From: Xylophilus rhododendri
GTDB lineage: Bacteria; Pseudomonadota; Gammaproteobacteria; Burkholderiales; Burkholderiaceae_C
NCBI RefSeq assembly: GCF_009906855.1
Contig: NZ_CP047650.1
Coordinates: 4,526,001 to 4,590,000, forward strand
DNA length: 64,000 nucleotides
Direction: 5' to 3'
Of this stretch, positions 16,270-25,471 are shown piece after piece. The notes beneath the pieces are model-generated. The model ran no database searches. It saw only the letters and a program-made list of their open reading frames with translations, and had not been told where the DNA came from. Position 1 is the stretch's first letter. The number at the start of each line of letters is the position of its first letter. The position numbers and the translations under genes are program-made.

Positions 16270-16292
16270 CGCTATTCCGGAGCGGAATAGCG
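16270..16292. promoter_or_regulatory. Perfect 10-bp inverted repeat, probable LysR operator
   Basis: CGCTATTCCG (16270-16279), GAG, then CGGAATAGCG (16283-16292) form a perfect inverted repeat. The centre reads ATTCC-N5-GGAAT, matching the T-N11-A LysR-box pattern. It lies 5 bp after the LysR stop and 75 bp before the tctC start. No T-run follows, so an intrinsic terminator is less likely than an operator, although the hairpin could also end the lysR transcript. Confidence 0.6.
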
Positions 16293-16366
16293 TATGCCGA
16301 TTCGTCGTTTGTCCGGCAGGAAACGGCCGCCCAGAATCGGCCGGACTCATTTTCAGCAGGTTCGTG

Positions 16367-17341
16367 ATGACTCCCTTCCGCCGTTCCCTGATCGCCGCCC
16401 TGGCGCTGACTTCCCTCATCGGCAGCGCCGCCCAGGCCGCCTGGCCCGACCAGCCGGTGCACATCGTGGTGCCCTATTCGCCCGGCGGCAGCTCCGACGT
16501 GATCGCCCGCGCCATCGGCGACGAGCTGGGCAAGGTGCTTGGCCAGCCGGTGATCGTGGACAACCGCGCCGGCGCCGGCTCCATGATCGGCACCCAGTAC
16601 GTGGCGCAGGACGCAGGCAACGGCTACACCCTGCTGCTGGCCGACGTGCCCTTCACCATCGTGCCCGCGCTCTACCAGGAGAAGGCGCGCTACGACGCCG
16701 AGAAGAACTTCGCCCCCATCGCCCTGCTGGGCGTGGCGCCGACCTATCTCTTCGTCAACGAGAAGTCGCCGATCCGCAGCGTGCCGGAGCTGGTGAAGAA
16801 GGCCAAGGCCGATCCGGGCGCGCTGTCCATCGGCTCGGGCGGCAACGGCTCGCTGACGCACCTGATGGCGGCTCTCTTCATGATCAACAGCGGCGCCAAG
16901 CTCACCCACATTCCCTACAAGGGCGCAGCCGCCTCGGTGACCGATCTGGCGGCCGGGCAGATCGACGCATCCTTCACCACCATGGCCAGCGCCACCGCCC
17001 TGTTGCAGGCGGGCAAGCTGCGGCCGCTGGCCGTCAGCAGCGAGCAGCGCCAGAAGGACACGCCCGCCGTGCCAACCTTCGGCGAGGCCGGCGTGCCGCG
17101 CATGGCGGTGGAGAGCTGGTGGGGCCTGATGGCGCCGGCCGGCACCCCGAAGGACGTCCAGGCCACGCTGACCAAGGCCATGGCCAAGGTGATGGAGACC
17201 ACCGTGGTCAAGGCCCGCATGGCCGCCGTGGGCGTGGCCGCGCCGGCCGATGGCAGCCCGGCGGCGCTGCAGAAGATCGTCAAGGCCGACCTGGTGCGCT
17301 GGCAGGACGTGATCCGCAAGGCGGATATCAAGATCGATTGA
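16367..17341 (+). CDS. Bug/TctC-family periplasmic binding protein
   Basis: The protein has 324 residues. A Sec signal peptide (RRSLIAALALTSLIGSAAQA) is followed by WPDQPVHIVVPYSPGGSSDV, GQPVIVDNRAGAGSMIGTQY, LTHIPYKGAAASVTDLAAGQ and PAVPTFGEAGVPRM, the ordered hallmarks of Bug receptors that bind carboxylates or other small anions in the periplasm. AGG at about 16357-16359 supports the ATG at 16367; a GTG at 16364 is possible. It lies between its probable LysR regulator and an M28 peptidase 16 bp downstream, so the ligand may be an amino acid or peptide derivative. There is no cognate permease here. Confidence 0.93.
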   Translation: MTPFRRSLIAALALTSLIGSAAQAAWPDQPVHIVVPYSPGGSSDVIARAIGDELGKVLGQPVIVDNRAGAGSMIGTQYVAQDAGNGYTLLLADVPFTIVPALYQEKARYDAEKNFAPIALLGVAPTYLFVNEKSPIRSVPELVKKAKADPGALSIGSGGNGSLTHLMAALFMINSGAKLTHIPYKGAAASVTDLAAGQIDASFTTMASATALLQAGKLRPLAVSSEQRQKDTPAVPTFGEAGVPRMAVESWWGLMAPAGTPKDVQATLTKAMAKVMETTVVKARMAAVGVAAPADGSPAALQKIVKADLVRWQDVIRKADIKID

Positions 17342-17357
17342 GAGCGAAACAAACCCG

Positions 17358-18629
17358 ATGAACGACAACAGAGACAACTGGCTGGACTCGGCCCAGCAGG
17401 ATCCGGCCCTGATGGCCGATTTCCACACCCTGTGCAACTTCGGCGGCCGCCTGGCCGGCACCCCCGGCGAGGCCGCGGCCATGGCCTGGGCCGTGGCGCG
17501 CCTGGGCGAGATCGGCTCGAGCCGCCGGGTGGACGTGCCCTATGCCGGCTGGCGCGCCTTGGCGTGGAGCCTGCGTGTCGAGGGCGGCGCGGAGCTGGCC
17601 TGCTACCCGCTGCTGCGTTCGGCCGATACCCCGGCCGAGGGGCTGGTCGGCGAAGTGCTGGACCTGGGCGAAGGCCGCACCGAGGACTTCGACCGTGCAG
17701 GCGAGGCCGTGCGCGGCCGCATCGTGCTGGTGCGCCATGAATATCCCTTCTCCTCCCGCCACATGCACCGCCGCCGCAAGTACGACCTGGCGATGGCACG
17801 CGGTGCCATCGGTTTCCTGATGGCCAACCCGCTGCCGCCGGGCGGCCTGCTGTCGGGCTCCTCGGGCCGGGCGGTGGACGGTCCCGGCATTCCGGCCGCG
17901 TATGTCGATGCGGCTTCCTGCGCGGCGATCCTGGCTGCCGCGCCGGGCACGCAGGTACGGCTGAACATCGCCGGCGAGGAAATCCGCGGCGCGCAAGCCG
18001 GCATCGCCATGCTCGACCTGCCCGGCGGCAGCGGCAAGACCATCGTGCTCAGCGCCCATCTCGACGGCCACGACCTGGGCCAGAGCGCGCTGGACAACGC
18101 CACCGGCCTGTCGGTGGTGCTGGCCACGGCGCGTGCCCTGGCGCCGCGCATCTCGCAGGCCACGCACGGGCTGCGGGTGTGTTTCTTCTCGGCCGAGGAG
18201 TGGGCGCTGGCCGGCTCGGCCCAGTACCTGTCGGCGCTGGATGCGGCCGAGCGCGACAGCCTGACCCTGGACATCAACCTCGACACGGTCGGCGGCGACG
18301 ACCGCCTGACCGCCCTGATCAGCGATTTCGCCGGCCTGCAGCCCTTCGTGGCCGACGCCGCGGCGCTGTCGGGCGTGCAGGCCGACAGCTACCTGCCGCT
18401 GATGCCCAACTCCGACCATGCCAACTTCGCGCGCCACGGCATCCCGGCCCTGCGCCTGGTGGCGGGCTTCGACCGGCCGGAGTCGCGGGTGCGCCACATC
18501 CTCTCGGCCGGCGACGTGCTCGAGGTGGTGGAGGAGGCCGAACTGCGCCAGGCACTGCGCCTGACCTGCGCCATGGCCGACATCGCGTTGAACCTGCCGG
18601 CCGCCGGCCTGGCGGCCCTGCGGCAGTGA
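17358..18629 (+). CDS. M28-family zinc aminopeptidase-like protein
   Basis: The protein has 423 residues. A PA-type insert (about residues 95-205, with GRIVLVRHEYPFSSRHMHRR) precedes the M28 metallopeptidase core. The metal ligands read in order: His/Asp in LSAHLDGHDLGQ (about 233), Asp in ALDNATGLSVVLA, Glu-Glu in FFSAEEWALAGSAQYL, Asp in LDINLDTVGGDD, and His in LMPNSDHANFARHGIPA. This is a complete di-zinc set. No signal peptide is seen, so it probably acts in the cytoplasm. It is co-transcribed with the upstream tctC, suggesting hydrolysis of an imported amide or dipeptide-like ligand. The substrate is inferred only from context. Confidence 0.88.
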   Translation: MNDNRDNWLDSAQQDPALMADFHTLCNFGGRLAGTPGEAAAMAWAVARLGEIGSSRRVDVPYAGWRALAWSLRVEGGAELACYPLLRSADTPAEGLVGEVLDLGEGRTEDFDRAGEAVRGRIVLVRHEYPFSSRHMHRRRKYDLAMARGAIGFLMANPLPPGGLLSGSSGRAVDGPGIPAAYVDAASCAAILAAAPGTQVRLNIAGEEIRGAQAGIAMLDLPGGSGKTIVLSAHLDGHDLGQSALDNATGLSVVLATARALAPRISQATHGLRVCFFSAEEWALAGSAQYLSALDAAERDSLTLDINLDTVGGDDRLTALISDFAGLQPFVADAAALSGVQADSYLPLMPNSDHANFARHGIPALRLVAGFDRPESRVRHILSAGDVLEVVEEAELRQALRLTCAMADIALNLPAAGLAALRQ

Positions 18630-18734
18630 GGGCGGCAGGGCCACTCAAGCCTTGATACAAGCCCGGGGCGATTCCGGCATCCAATCGTGCGCGAGGCCCG
18701 ATCCACGGGACCCGCAACATCCAGAGGAGTCGCC

Positions 18735-18944
18735 ATGCCGCAATACGCCACCGTGACAGGCCATGTCACCTACATGCCGGGAGACGGCACGCCGATCAAG
18801 ATCCCCAAGGGCCGCATCGAGGTCGAACTCGCGCCCGACAGCGCCATCCTCAGCTGGGAGCAGGCCGACGGCGTGGTGGGTTCGGCGGCCATCCCGCGCA
18901 GCCAGTACGACGAGTACGTGGAGCAGGGCAAGATCGAGGCCTGA
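18735..18944 (+). CDS. Small conserved hypothetical protein (69 residues)
   Basis: It starts at the ATG at 18735 with a strong AGAGGAG 5-6 nt upstream. The sequence MPQYATVTGHVTYMPGDGTP, then IEVELAPDSAILSWEQADGV and IPRSQYDEYVEQGKIEA suggests a compact beta-rich protein with no signal peptide or membrane segment. It is 105 bp after the peptidase and convergent with the AraC gene. I do not recognise the family. The good ribosome-binding site and normal codon use argue that it is expressed. Confidence 0.7.
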   Translation: MPQYATVTGHVTYMPGDGTPIKIPKGRIEVELAPDSAILSWEQADGVVGSAAIPRSQYDEYVEQGKIEA

Positions 18945-18962
18945 GGGGGGCCGTCAGGGGCC

Positions 18963-19901
18963 TCAGTGGGACGAGACCCAGGGCTCGTCCCCGGCCAGCG
19001 CCGGCATGGCGAAACGGTTGCGCAGCCGCGCCGTTTCCGCCGCCGGGCTCTGGCCGAAGAGGCGCTTGAACTCGCGGCTGAACTGCGAGGCGCTCTCATA
19101 GCCCACGGCGGCCGCCGCCGCGCCGGCCGTCATGTTCTCGCGCAGCATCAGCAGCCGCGCCTTGTGCAGCCGGATCGACTTCAGGTATTGCATCGGCGAG
19201 GCGTCGGTGATCTCCTTGAAGCGCGCATGGAAGGTCGAGACACTCATGCTCGCTTGCCGTGCCAGCGTGGCGATCTCCACCGGCCCGGCGTAGGCCGTGT
19301 GGATATGGCGCACGGCCCGTGCGATGCGGCCGACCCGGCCCTGCGCCGACAGTGCCGCCCGCAATGCCGGCCCCTGCGGCCCGGTGAGCACCCGGAAACA
19401 GATCTCGCGCACGATGGAGCCGGCCAGCATCGCGCATTCGACCGGCGAGGACAGCGTCTGCAGCAGGCGCAGCAGGCAGTCGGCAATCGGCCCGTCCATA
19501 GGCGTGGAGAGCAGGCTGGCCGGCTCCGCGCGCGAGGGCCCCAGCAGCCCGTCGAGCTGCGCGATCAGCTCGGCCACCAGGTTCAGGTCCAGTGTCAGGT
19601 AGACGGCCAGCAGCGGCTCATCGGCCGAGGCCTCGGTCTCCATCGCGAAGGGCACCGGCACCGCCACGGCCAGGTAGTGCCGGGCGTCGTAGACGAAGCT
19701 GCGGCCGCCCCAGCGGCCCTGCTTGCGGCCCTGGCAGACGAAGACGATGCCCGGCTCGTAGAGCACCGGCGTGCGCGCCAGCGGGCGGTTGGAACGCAGC
19801 AGGCGCAGCCGGGGCACCTCGGTGAGGGTGTAGCCCTCCTGCGGGGCCAGCGCCGCGAGCAGGGCGACCATGCGGCGCGATGTGTCGTCCGGCTCGGTCA
19901 T
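18963..19901 (-). CDS. AraC-family transcriptional regulator
   Basis: The protein has 312 residues. The N-terminal effector domain contains LARTPVLYEPGIVFVCQGRK and LAVAVPVPFAMETEASADEP, typical of the AraC N-terminal type that often accompanies oxidoreductase genes. The C-terminal double helix-turn-helix reads IATLARQASMSVSTFHARFK and then MQYLKSIRLHKARLLM and VGYESASQFSREFKRLFGQS. It starts 8 nt after the SDR stop on the same strand, so the two form an operon. Tandem 14-bp repeats with 21-bp spacing upstream of the SDR (20784-20818) are good candidates for its binding site, giving autoregulation. Confidence 0.93.
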   Translation of the reverse strand: MTEPDDTSRRMVALLAALAPQEGYTLTEVPRLRLLRSNRPLARTPVLYEPGIVFVCQGRKQGRWGGRSFVYDARHYLAVAVPVPFAMETEASADEPLLAVYLTLDLNLVAELIAQLDGLLGPSRAEPASLLSTPMDGPIADCLLRLLQTLSSPVECAMLAGSIVREICFRVLTGPQGPALRAALSAQGRVGRIARAVRHIHTAYAGPVEIATLARQASMSVSTFHARFKEITDASPMQYLKSIRLHKARLLMLRENMTAGAAAAAVGYESASQFSREFKRLFGQSPAAETARLRNRFAMPALAGDEPWVSSH

Positions 19902-19909
19902 GGCTTCCT

Positions 19910-20746
19910 TCAGGCGGTGTCGGTGGAGCGGCTCAGCGATTCGAAGCGGTCGATCCGCTCCTGCATGGCCTGCAGCTTGCCGCGCACCAGGGCCAGCGCA
20001 TCGCTGCCCAGCAGCAGCTGGGTCGGCGGATCGGCCATGTCCAGCAGCTGCAGGATCGCCTCGGCGGCCTTGGCGGGGTCGCCCAGCTGGTGACCGTGCT
20101 TCTGCTGCCGCGCCTGGCGCACCGGATCGAAGAGGCTGTCGTAGTCGGCGATGGCGCGCGGGCTGCGCACCATGGAGCGGCCCGCCCAGTCGGTGCGGAA
20201 GGAGCCCGGCGCCACGGCGGTGACGGCCACGCCAAAGGGTTTCATCTCCTGCGCCATGACTTCCGAGATGCCCTCCAGCGCGAACTTGCTGCCGCAGTAG
20301 TAGGCGATGCCCGGCATGGTGATGAAACCGCCCATGGAGGTGATATTGACGATGTGTCCGCTGCGCCGCTGCCGCATGCCCGGCATCACCGCCTTGGCCA
20401 TGGCGACGGCGCCGAAGACATTGACGTCGAACTGGCGGCGCATGGCCTCGAGCGGCGACTCTTCCAGCACGCCTTCGTGGCCGTAGCCGGCATTGTTGAC
20501 CAGCACGTCGACCGGCCCCAGCTCGCCTTCGATGGCCTGGACCAGCCCGTCGATGCGGTCGAAATCGGTGACGTCCAGGATGCGGCCATGGGCCCGCCCC
20601 GGCGCCAGGGCCTCGAATGCGGCGCATGCCTTTTCGTCGCGCACGGTGCCGGCGACCCGGTGGCCGCGCGCCAGCGCGGCGGTGGCGAGCGCGCGGCCGA
20701 AACCGCTGCTGACGCCGGTGATGAGGAGGAGTTTGGGATTCGTCAT
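19910..20746 (-). CDS. Short-chain dehydrogenase/reductase
   Basis: The protein has 278 residues from the ATG at 20746. The NAD(P)-binding motif is LLITGVSSGFGRALA (TGxxxGxG), followed by DVTDFDRIDG, the structural NNAGYG, catalytic Ser in VNITSMGGFITMPG, and YYCGSKFALEG with the active-site Tyr-x-x-x-Lys in the usual order. This is a complete classical SDR that oxidises or reduces an alcohol or carbonyl; the substrate is unknown. It is the first gene of an operon with an AraC regulator, an arrangement common for inducible SDRs. It lies downstream of the hybrid kinase on the same strand but 116 bp away. Confidence 0.93.
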   Translation of the reverse strand: MTNPKLLLITGVSSGFGRALATAALARGHRVAGTVRDEKACAAFEALAPGRAHGRILDVTDFDRIDGLVQAIEGELGPVDVLVNNAGYGHEGVLEESPLEAMRRQFDVNVFGAVAMAKAVMPGMRQRRSGHIVNITSMGGFITMPGIAYYCGSKFALEGISEVMAQEMKPFGVAVTAVAPGSFRTDWAGRSMVRSPRAIADYDSLFDPVRQARQQKHGHQLGDPAKAAEAILQLLDMADPPTQLLLGSDALALVRGKLQAMQERIDRFESLSRSTDTA

Positions 20747-20783
20747 GGGGACGATGGTAGGAAACGGCGGCCGATTCAGCACC

Positions 20784-20818
20784 GCCTGTTTCTCCGGCAT
20801 GTTTGCCCGATTCTCCGG
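20784..20818 (-). promoter_or_regulatory. Tandem 14-bp direct repeats, probable AraC operator
   Basis: GCCTGTTTCTCCGG (20784-20797) and GCCCGATTCTCCGG (20805-20818) agree at 12 of 14 positions and are offset by exactly 21 bp, two helical turns. This is the geometry of AraC/XylS half-sites. They lie 38-72 bp upstream of the SDR start. The regulator encoded by the operon's second gene is the natural candidate. Confidence 0.6.
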
Positions 20819-20862
20819 AAGTCAGGGCGCAGCACCGCCGCCGTGCAGGCGCCCCGGAGGCC

Positions 20863-22941
20863 TCAGCCCGGCACCTTGGCGAGCAGGCGCTGGTCCAGCA
20901 GCCGGCGGATGCGCAGGGCCAGCGCATCGTGGGTATAGGGCTTGCCGAGCAGTTCCACGCCGGCATCGAGCCGGCCGCCGTGCACGATGGCGTTCTGCGT
21001 GTAGCCCGAGGTGAACAGCACGGCCAGGCCGGGCAGGCGCTGGCGGGCCTGGCGGGCCAGCTCGGGGCTGCGCAGCGGGCCGGGCATCACCACGTCGGTG
21101 AACAGCAGCTGGATGTCCATGCCGCTTTCCACGATGGCCAGGGCCGAGGCCGCATCGCGCGCCTGCAGCACCCGGTAGCCCAGGCCTTCGAGCATCTCGA
21201 CCACGGTGGCGCGCACCTCGTCGTCGTCCTCGGCGACCAGGATGGTCTCCTCGCCGCCGACGATCTCGCGCGGCGCTTCGGGCGCCACCACGTCCTCGGC
21301 CTGCGTGGCGCGCGGCAGGTAGAGCTTGACGGTGGTGCCGTGGCCGAGTTCGCTGTAGATCTTCACGTGGCCGCCCGACTGCCGCACGAATCCGTAGACC
21401 ATCGACAGCCCCAGCCCGCTGCCCTTGCCCTCGGCCTTGGTGGTGAAGAAGGGGTCGAAGACCTTGGCCAGGATCTCGGCCGGCATGCCGCTGCCGGTAT
21501 CGGTCACCGCCAGCAGCACGTACTGGCCGGGCTGGATCTCGGCATGCTGGCGCACATAGGCCTCGTCCAGCACCGCATTGCCCACCTCCACCGTCAGCCG
21601 GCCGGCGCCGTTCATGGCGTCGCGGGCGTTGATGGCCAGGTTGAGCAGGGCGTTCTCCACCTGCGAGGGGTCGGCCAGGGTGTTCCACAGGCCGCCGGCC
21701 ACGACCGTCTCGACCTCGATCGATTCGCCCAGCGTGCGGCGCAGCATGTCGTCCATGCCGGAGACGAAGCGGCCGATGTTGACCACCTTGGGCTCCAGCG
21801 GCTGGCGCCGGGCGAAGGCCAGCAGGTGCTTGGTCAGCCGCGCGCCGCGGCTGACGGCGGCCATGGCGTTGGCCACGTGTTTCTCGCCGCGCTCGTTGCC
21901 GGCGGCCAGGCGCGCGAGCAGCTGCAGGTTGCCGGCCACCACCTGCAGCAGGTTGTTGAAGTCGTGCGCCACGCCGCCGGTGAGCTGGCCGACGCTTTCC
22001 ATCTTCTGCGACTGGTAGAGCGCCGCCTCGCTGCGCTGCAGGGCCTCGGCGGCCTCGCGCTCGGCGGTCATGTCGCGGCCGACGGCGTGGATGCGGCCTT
22101 CGTCCTGCACCGCCGTCCACATGATCAGGCGCCAGTGGCCTTCGCGGTGGCGCAGCCGGCTTTCGAAGCGTGCGGTGGTGGTGCCGGCGGAAAGCGCCTG
22201 CAGCGCTGCGGCGGCGGCCTCGCGGTCCGACTCGTGCAGGAGATCGGTGAAGGCGCGGCCGGCGATCTGCTCGGCGGGCCAGCCCAGCATGGCGGTCCAG
22301 GCGGGATTGCCGGCCAGGATCAGCGCCTGGGTGTCCAGCACCATCATCAGGTCGGTGGCCAGGCGCCACATGCGGTCGCGGTCGGCGGTGCGCTCGGCCA
22401 CCTGGCGTGACAGGCCCTCGGCGAACTGGCTGAGCTGGCGCTGGGCGGCGACCTTGCCGGTGGTCTCGATGACGGTGTCCACCATGCCCTGCACCTGCCC
22501 GGTCTCGTCGCGCACCGGGCTGTAGCAGAAGGTGAAGAAGGCCTCTTCCATGAAGCCGGAGCGGTTCACCGGCAGCGGGAAGTCCTCGATGTAGGTGGCC
22601 TCGCCGGCGTAGGCGCGGTCGACGACCGGCTCCAGCGTGTCCCAGGCCTCGTGCCAGACATCGGCGAAGGACCGGCCCAGGGCTTCGGGCTTCTGGCCGA
22701 GGATGGGGCGGAAGGCGTCGTTGTAGATGGTGATGCGGTCCGGCCCCCAGAGCAGGCACTTGGGAAAGTGCGAGGCCAGGATCATGTCGCAGGCGATACG
22801 CAGGCAGGCCGGCCAGGTTTCGATGGCGCCGAGGCTGGTCTGCGACCAGTCGAATTGGCGCACCTGCTCGCTCATCATGCCGCTGTGCGCGGGGAAAACG
22901 CCGGCGGGCGCCGGGTTCTCGTCATTCAAGGCAGGTGTCAT
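20863..22941 (-). CDS. Hybrid sensor histidine kinase with PAS domains and receiver
   Basis: The protein has 692 residues and no membrane segment, so it is a soluble sensor. Residues 25-170 form a PAS-like domain ([28 protein letters not shown]), residues about 190-305 a second PAS ([20 protein letters not shown]), followed by a HisKA motif with the phospho-His in [12 protein letters not shown] (about 325). The ATPase part has [26 protein letters not shown] and [16 protein letters not shown]-terminal receiver (about 560-680) has EDDDEV and the acceptor Asp in [10 protein letters not shown]. The FDWSxTxLG opening is common in soluble kinases with blue-light or redox sensing relatives, but no LOV cysteine is seen. 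A partner may be one of the lone receivers in this window. Confidence 0.93.
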   Translation of the reverse strand: MTPALNDENPAPAGVFPAHSGMMSEQVRQFDWSQTSLGAIETWPACLRIACDMILASHFPKCLLWGPDRITIYNDAFRPILGQKPEALGRSFADVWHEAWDTLEPVVDRAYAGEATYIEDFPLPVNRSGFMEEAFFTFCYSPVRDETGQVQGMVDTVIETTGKVAAQRQLSQFAEGLSRQVAERTADRDRMWRLATDLMMVLDTQALILAGNPAWTAMLGWPAEQIAGRAFTDLLHESDREAAAAALQALSAGTTTARFESRLRHREGHWRLIMWTAVQDEGRIHAVGRDMTAEREAAEALQRSEAALYQSQKMESVGQLTGGVAHDFNNLLQVVAGNLQLLARLAAGNERGEKHVANAMAAVSRGARLTKHLLAFARRQPLEPKVVNIGRFVSGMDDMLRRTLGESIEVETVVAGGLWNTLADPSQVENALLNLAINARDAMNGAGRLTVEVGNAVLDEAYVRQHAEIQPGQYVLLAVTDTGSGMPAEILAKVFDPFFTTKAEGKGSGLGLSMVYGFVRQSGGHVKIYSELGHGTTVKLYLPRATQAEDVVAPEAPREIVGGEETILVAEDDDEVRATVVEMLEGLGYRVLQARDAASALAIVESGMDIQLLFTDVVMPGPLRSPELARQARQRLPGLAVLFTSGYTQNAIVHGGRLDAGVELLGKPYTHDALALRIRRLLDQRLLAKVPG

Positions 22942-23053
22942 CTCGGGTCTCGCGGGAGTGGGTGGCCGCTCTGGAAGCTGGGCGTCGGGCGGTGCATGCT
23001 ACAGGAGCATGGTGAACCGTTCGCATTGTGGCAAACGCAGGGCGGCCGCGCTT

Positions 23054-25471
23054 CTATTCCAGCCCGCCCAGAGCGCGCAGCAGCGACTCGGCCGTCGCCG
23101 GGGCCTTCAGCAGCACCGGCCGGCCATCGCCGCGCCCGGCGGCCACGGCTTCGCGCAGGGCCTCGTAGACGGCGATGGCCAGCATGAAGGGCGGCTCGCC
23201 CACGGCCTTGCTGCCGAAGACGTTGTCCTCGCGGTTGGGTTCGGGCCAGAGGTCCACCCGCAGGTGCTCCGGGATGTCGCCGGTGGCCGGGATCTTGTAG
23301 GTGCTGGGCGCATGGGTGGCCAGCACGCCCCTGGCGTTCCAGACCAGCTCCTCGGTGGTCAGCCAGCCCATGCCCTGCACGAAGCCGCCCTCGATCTGGC
23401 CGATGTCGATCGCCGGATTGATGCTGCGGCCCACGTCGTGGAGGATGTCCACCTTGAGCACGCGGCTCTCGCCGGTGAGCATGTCCAGGGCGACCTCGCA
23501 GCAGGCCGCGCCGTAGGAGAAGTAGTAGAAGGGCCGGCCGGTGAGGGTGTGTTTGTCGTAGTGGATCTTGGGCGTGCGGTAGAAGCCGTCGCTCCACAGC
23601 TGCACACGGGCGGCGTAGGCCGCGCCGACTACGTCGGGGAAGGCGCGGCTGCTGGTCGGCGAGATGACCTGGCCGGCGAAGAAACGCACCTCGGCCGGCT
23701 TGCAGCCATCCTGCCCGGCGATGTAGGCGGCGATGTTGTCGCGCACCTGGCGGGCGGCGAACTGGGCGGCGCGGCCGTTGAGGTCGGTGCCGCTGGAGGC
23801 GGCGGTGGCCGAGGCGTTGGGCACCTTGGCGGTGTCGCTGGCGGTCATGCGGATGTCGGCGAAGTCCAGGCCCAGCTCGTCGGCCACGATCTGCGCGACC
23901 TTGGTGTGCAGGCCCTGGCCCATCTCGGTGCCGCCGTGGTTCACCTGCACGCTGCCGTCGGTGTAGACATGCACCAGCGCGCCGGCCTGGTTGAAGAGCG
24001 TGGCGGTGAAGGAGATGCCGAACTTCACCGGGGTGATCGAGAGGCCGCGCTTGACGATGGGGCTGTCGGCGTTCCAGGCCTCGATCTGCGCGCGGCGGCG
24101 GCGGTAGTCGGAGGTTTCTTCGAGCCGGGCAAGCAGCGGCTGCAGGATGTTGTCCTCCACCGTCATCTGGTAGTGGGTGACGTTGCGCTCGGTGATGCCG
24201 TAGAGGTTGCGCAGGCGCACGTCCAGCGCGTCCAGGCCCAGGTGGCGGGCGATGTCGCCGAGGATGGCCTCGATCACGATCACGCCCTGCGGGCCGCCGA
24301 AGCCGCGGTAGGCGGTGTGGCTCTGAGTGTTGGTCTTGCAGCGGTGCGAGCGCACCACCACGTCCGACAGGTAGTAGGCGTTGTCGGCATGGAAGACGGC
24401 GCGGTCGGCCACCGGGCCGGAGAGGTCGGCCGAGAAGCCGCATTCGGCCAGCATGGTGAGGTCGAGCGCGGTGAGCAGGCCGTCGTCGTCGAAGCCGGCC
24501 TGCCAGTCGTATTCGAAGGGGTGGCGCTTGCCGGTGACCATGAAATCGTCGTCGCGGTCCAGCCGCAGCTTGACCGGATGGCCGGTCTTCTTCGCCGCCA
24601 GCGCGGCCCAGACGGCCAGGTGGCCGGCCTGCGTCTCCTTGCCGCCGAAGCCGCCGCCCATGCGCCGGCATTCCACCCGCACCGCATGGTTGGCCACGCC
24701 CAGCGCATGGGCCACCCAGTGCTGCACCTCGCCGGGATGCTGGGTGCTGGAGTGGATCCACCACTGGTCCTGCTCCAGCGGCAGGGCGTAGGCGATCTGG
24801 CCTTCGAGGTAGAAGTGTTCCTGGCCGCCGACCTTCAGGTTGCCCGACAGGGTGTGGCGGGCGCGGGCCAGGGCGCCGGGTGCATCGCCGCGGGCGACCG
24901 TGACCGGGGGCAGCACGTAGCTGCCGGCGGCGTGGGCCTCGCGGGCGGTCATGAGGGCGGGCAGGGGGTCGATGTCCAGCAGCACCTTGCGGGCGGCGCG
25001 GCGGGCCTGCATGGCGCTGCGGGCGACGACCAGGCCGACCACCTGGCCGACATGCTGGACGGTGTCGAAGGCGAAGACCGGCTCGTCGTGGGCGAAGGCG
25101 GCCAGCATCTTGTCGCCGCTCACGTCGTGGTGCAGCACCACGTCGACCACGCCGGGCATGGCCAGCGCGGCGGCGGCGTCGATGCCGCGCAGCCGGCCGT
25201 GGGCCACGTTCGACAGGATGGGCGCCGCATGCAGGGTGCCGCGCACCTCGGGGATGTCGTCGATGTAGGTGGCGCCGCCGCTGACCTGCGCGCGGGCGCT
25301 CTCGTGGGCCTGGGAGGTGCCAGCCACACGGGGCCGGACTTCGCCGGAGCCCGATCCCGCCGGTTGCGGCAGGGTGGCGGCGGTGGTGTCGGCCACGGCA
25401 TCGGCGGCCAGGGCGCGCGGGTCGTCCTCGGCGTCGCGGCTCAGCGGTGCGTGGTTGTCGCGGGTGTTCAT
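23054..25471 (-). CDS. xdhB: Xanthine dehydrogenase, molybdopterin-binding subunit
   Basis: The protein has 805 residues. The Moco-binding segments are present in order: QEHFYLEGQIAYALP, MGGGFGGKETQAG (about 265-277), YRGFGGPQGV, HGGTEMGQGLHTKVAQI, DVGRSINPAIDIGQIEGGF, and the active-site Glu in SKAVGEPPFML (about 757). It oxidises hypoxanthine to xanthine and xanthine to urate, in complex with XdhA. Its ATG overlaps the xdhA stop by 4 nt. No xdhC maturation factor follows; the next gene downstream is the unrelated hybrid kinase. The full motif set indicates an active subunit even though xdhA carries a frameshift. Confidence 0.95.
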   Translation of the reverse strand: MNTRDNHAPLSRDAEDDPRALAADAVADTTAATLPQPAGSGSGEVRPRVAGTSQAHESARAQVSGGATYIDDIPEVRGTLHAAPILSNVAHGRLRGIDAAAALAMPGVVDVVLHHDVSGDKMLAAFAHDEPVFAFDTVQHVGQVVGLVVARSAMQARRAARKVLLDIDPLPALMTAREAHAAGSYVLPPVTVARGDAPGALARARHTLSGNLKVGGQEHFYLEGQIAYALPLEQDQWWIHSSTQHPGEVQHWVAHALGVANHAVRVECRRMGGGFGGKETQAGHLAVWAALAAKKTGHPVKLRLDRDDDFMVTGKRHPFEYDWQAGFDDDGLLTALDLTMLAECGFSADLSGPVADRAVFHADNAYYLSDVVVRSHRCKTNTQSHTAYRGFGGPQGVIVIEAILGDIARHLGLDALDVRLRNLYGITERNVTHYQMTVEDNILQPLLARLEETSDYRRRRAQIEAWNADSPIVKRGLSITPVKFGISFTATLFNQAGALVHVYTDGSVQVNHGGTEMGQGLHTKVAQIVADELGLDFADIRMTASDTAKVPNASATAASSGTDLNGRAAQFAARQVRDNIAAYIAGQDGCKPAEVRFFAGQVISPTSSRAFPDVVGAAYAARVQLWSDGFYRTPKIHYDKHTLTGRPFYYFSYGAACCEVALDMLTGESRVLKVDILHDVGRSINPAIDIGQIEGGFVQGMGWLTTEELVWNARGVLATHAPSTYKIPATGDIPEHLRVDLWPEPNREDNVFGSKAVGEPPFMLAIAVYEALREAVAAGRGDGRPVLLKAPATAESLLRALGGLE

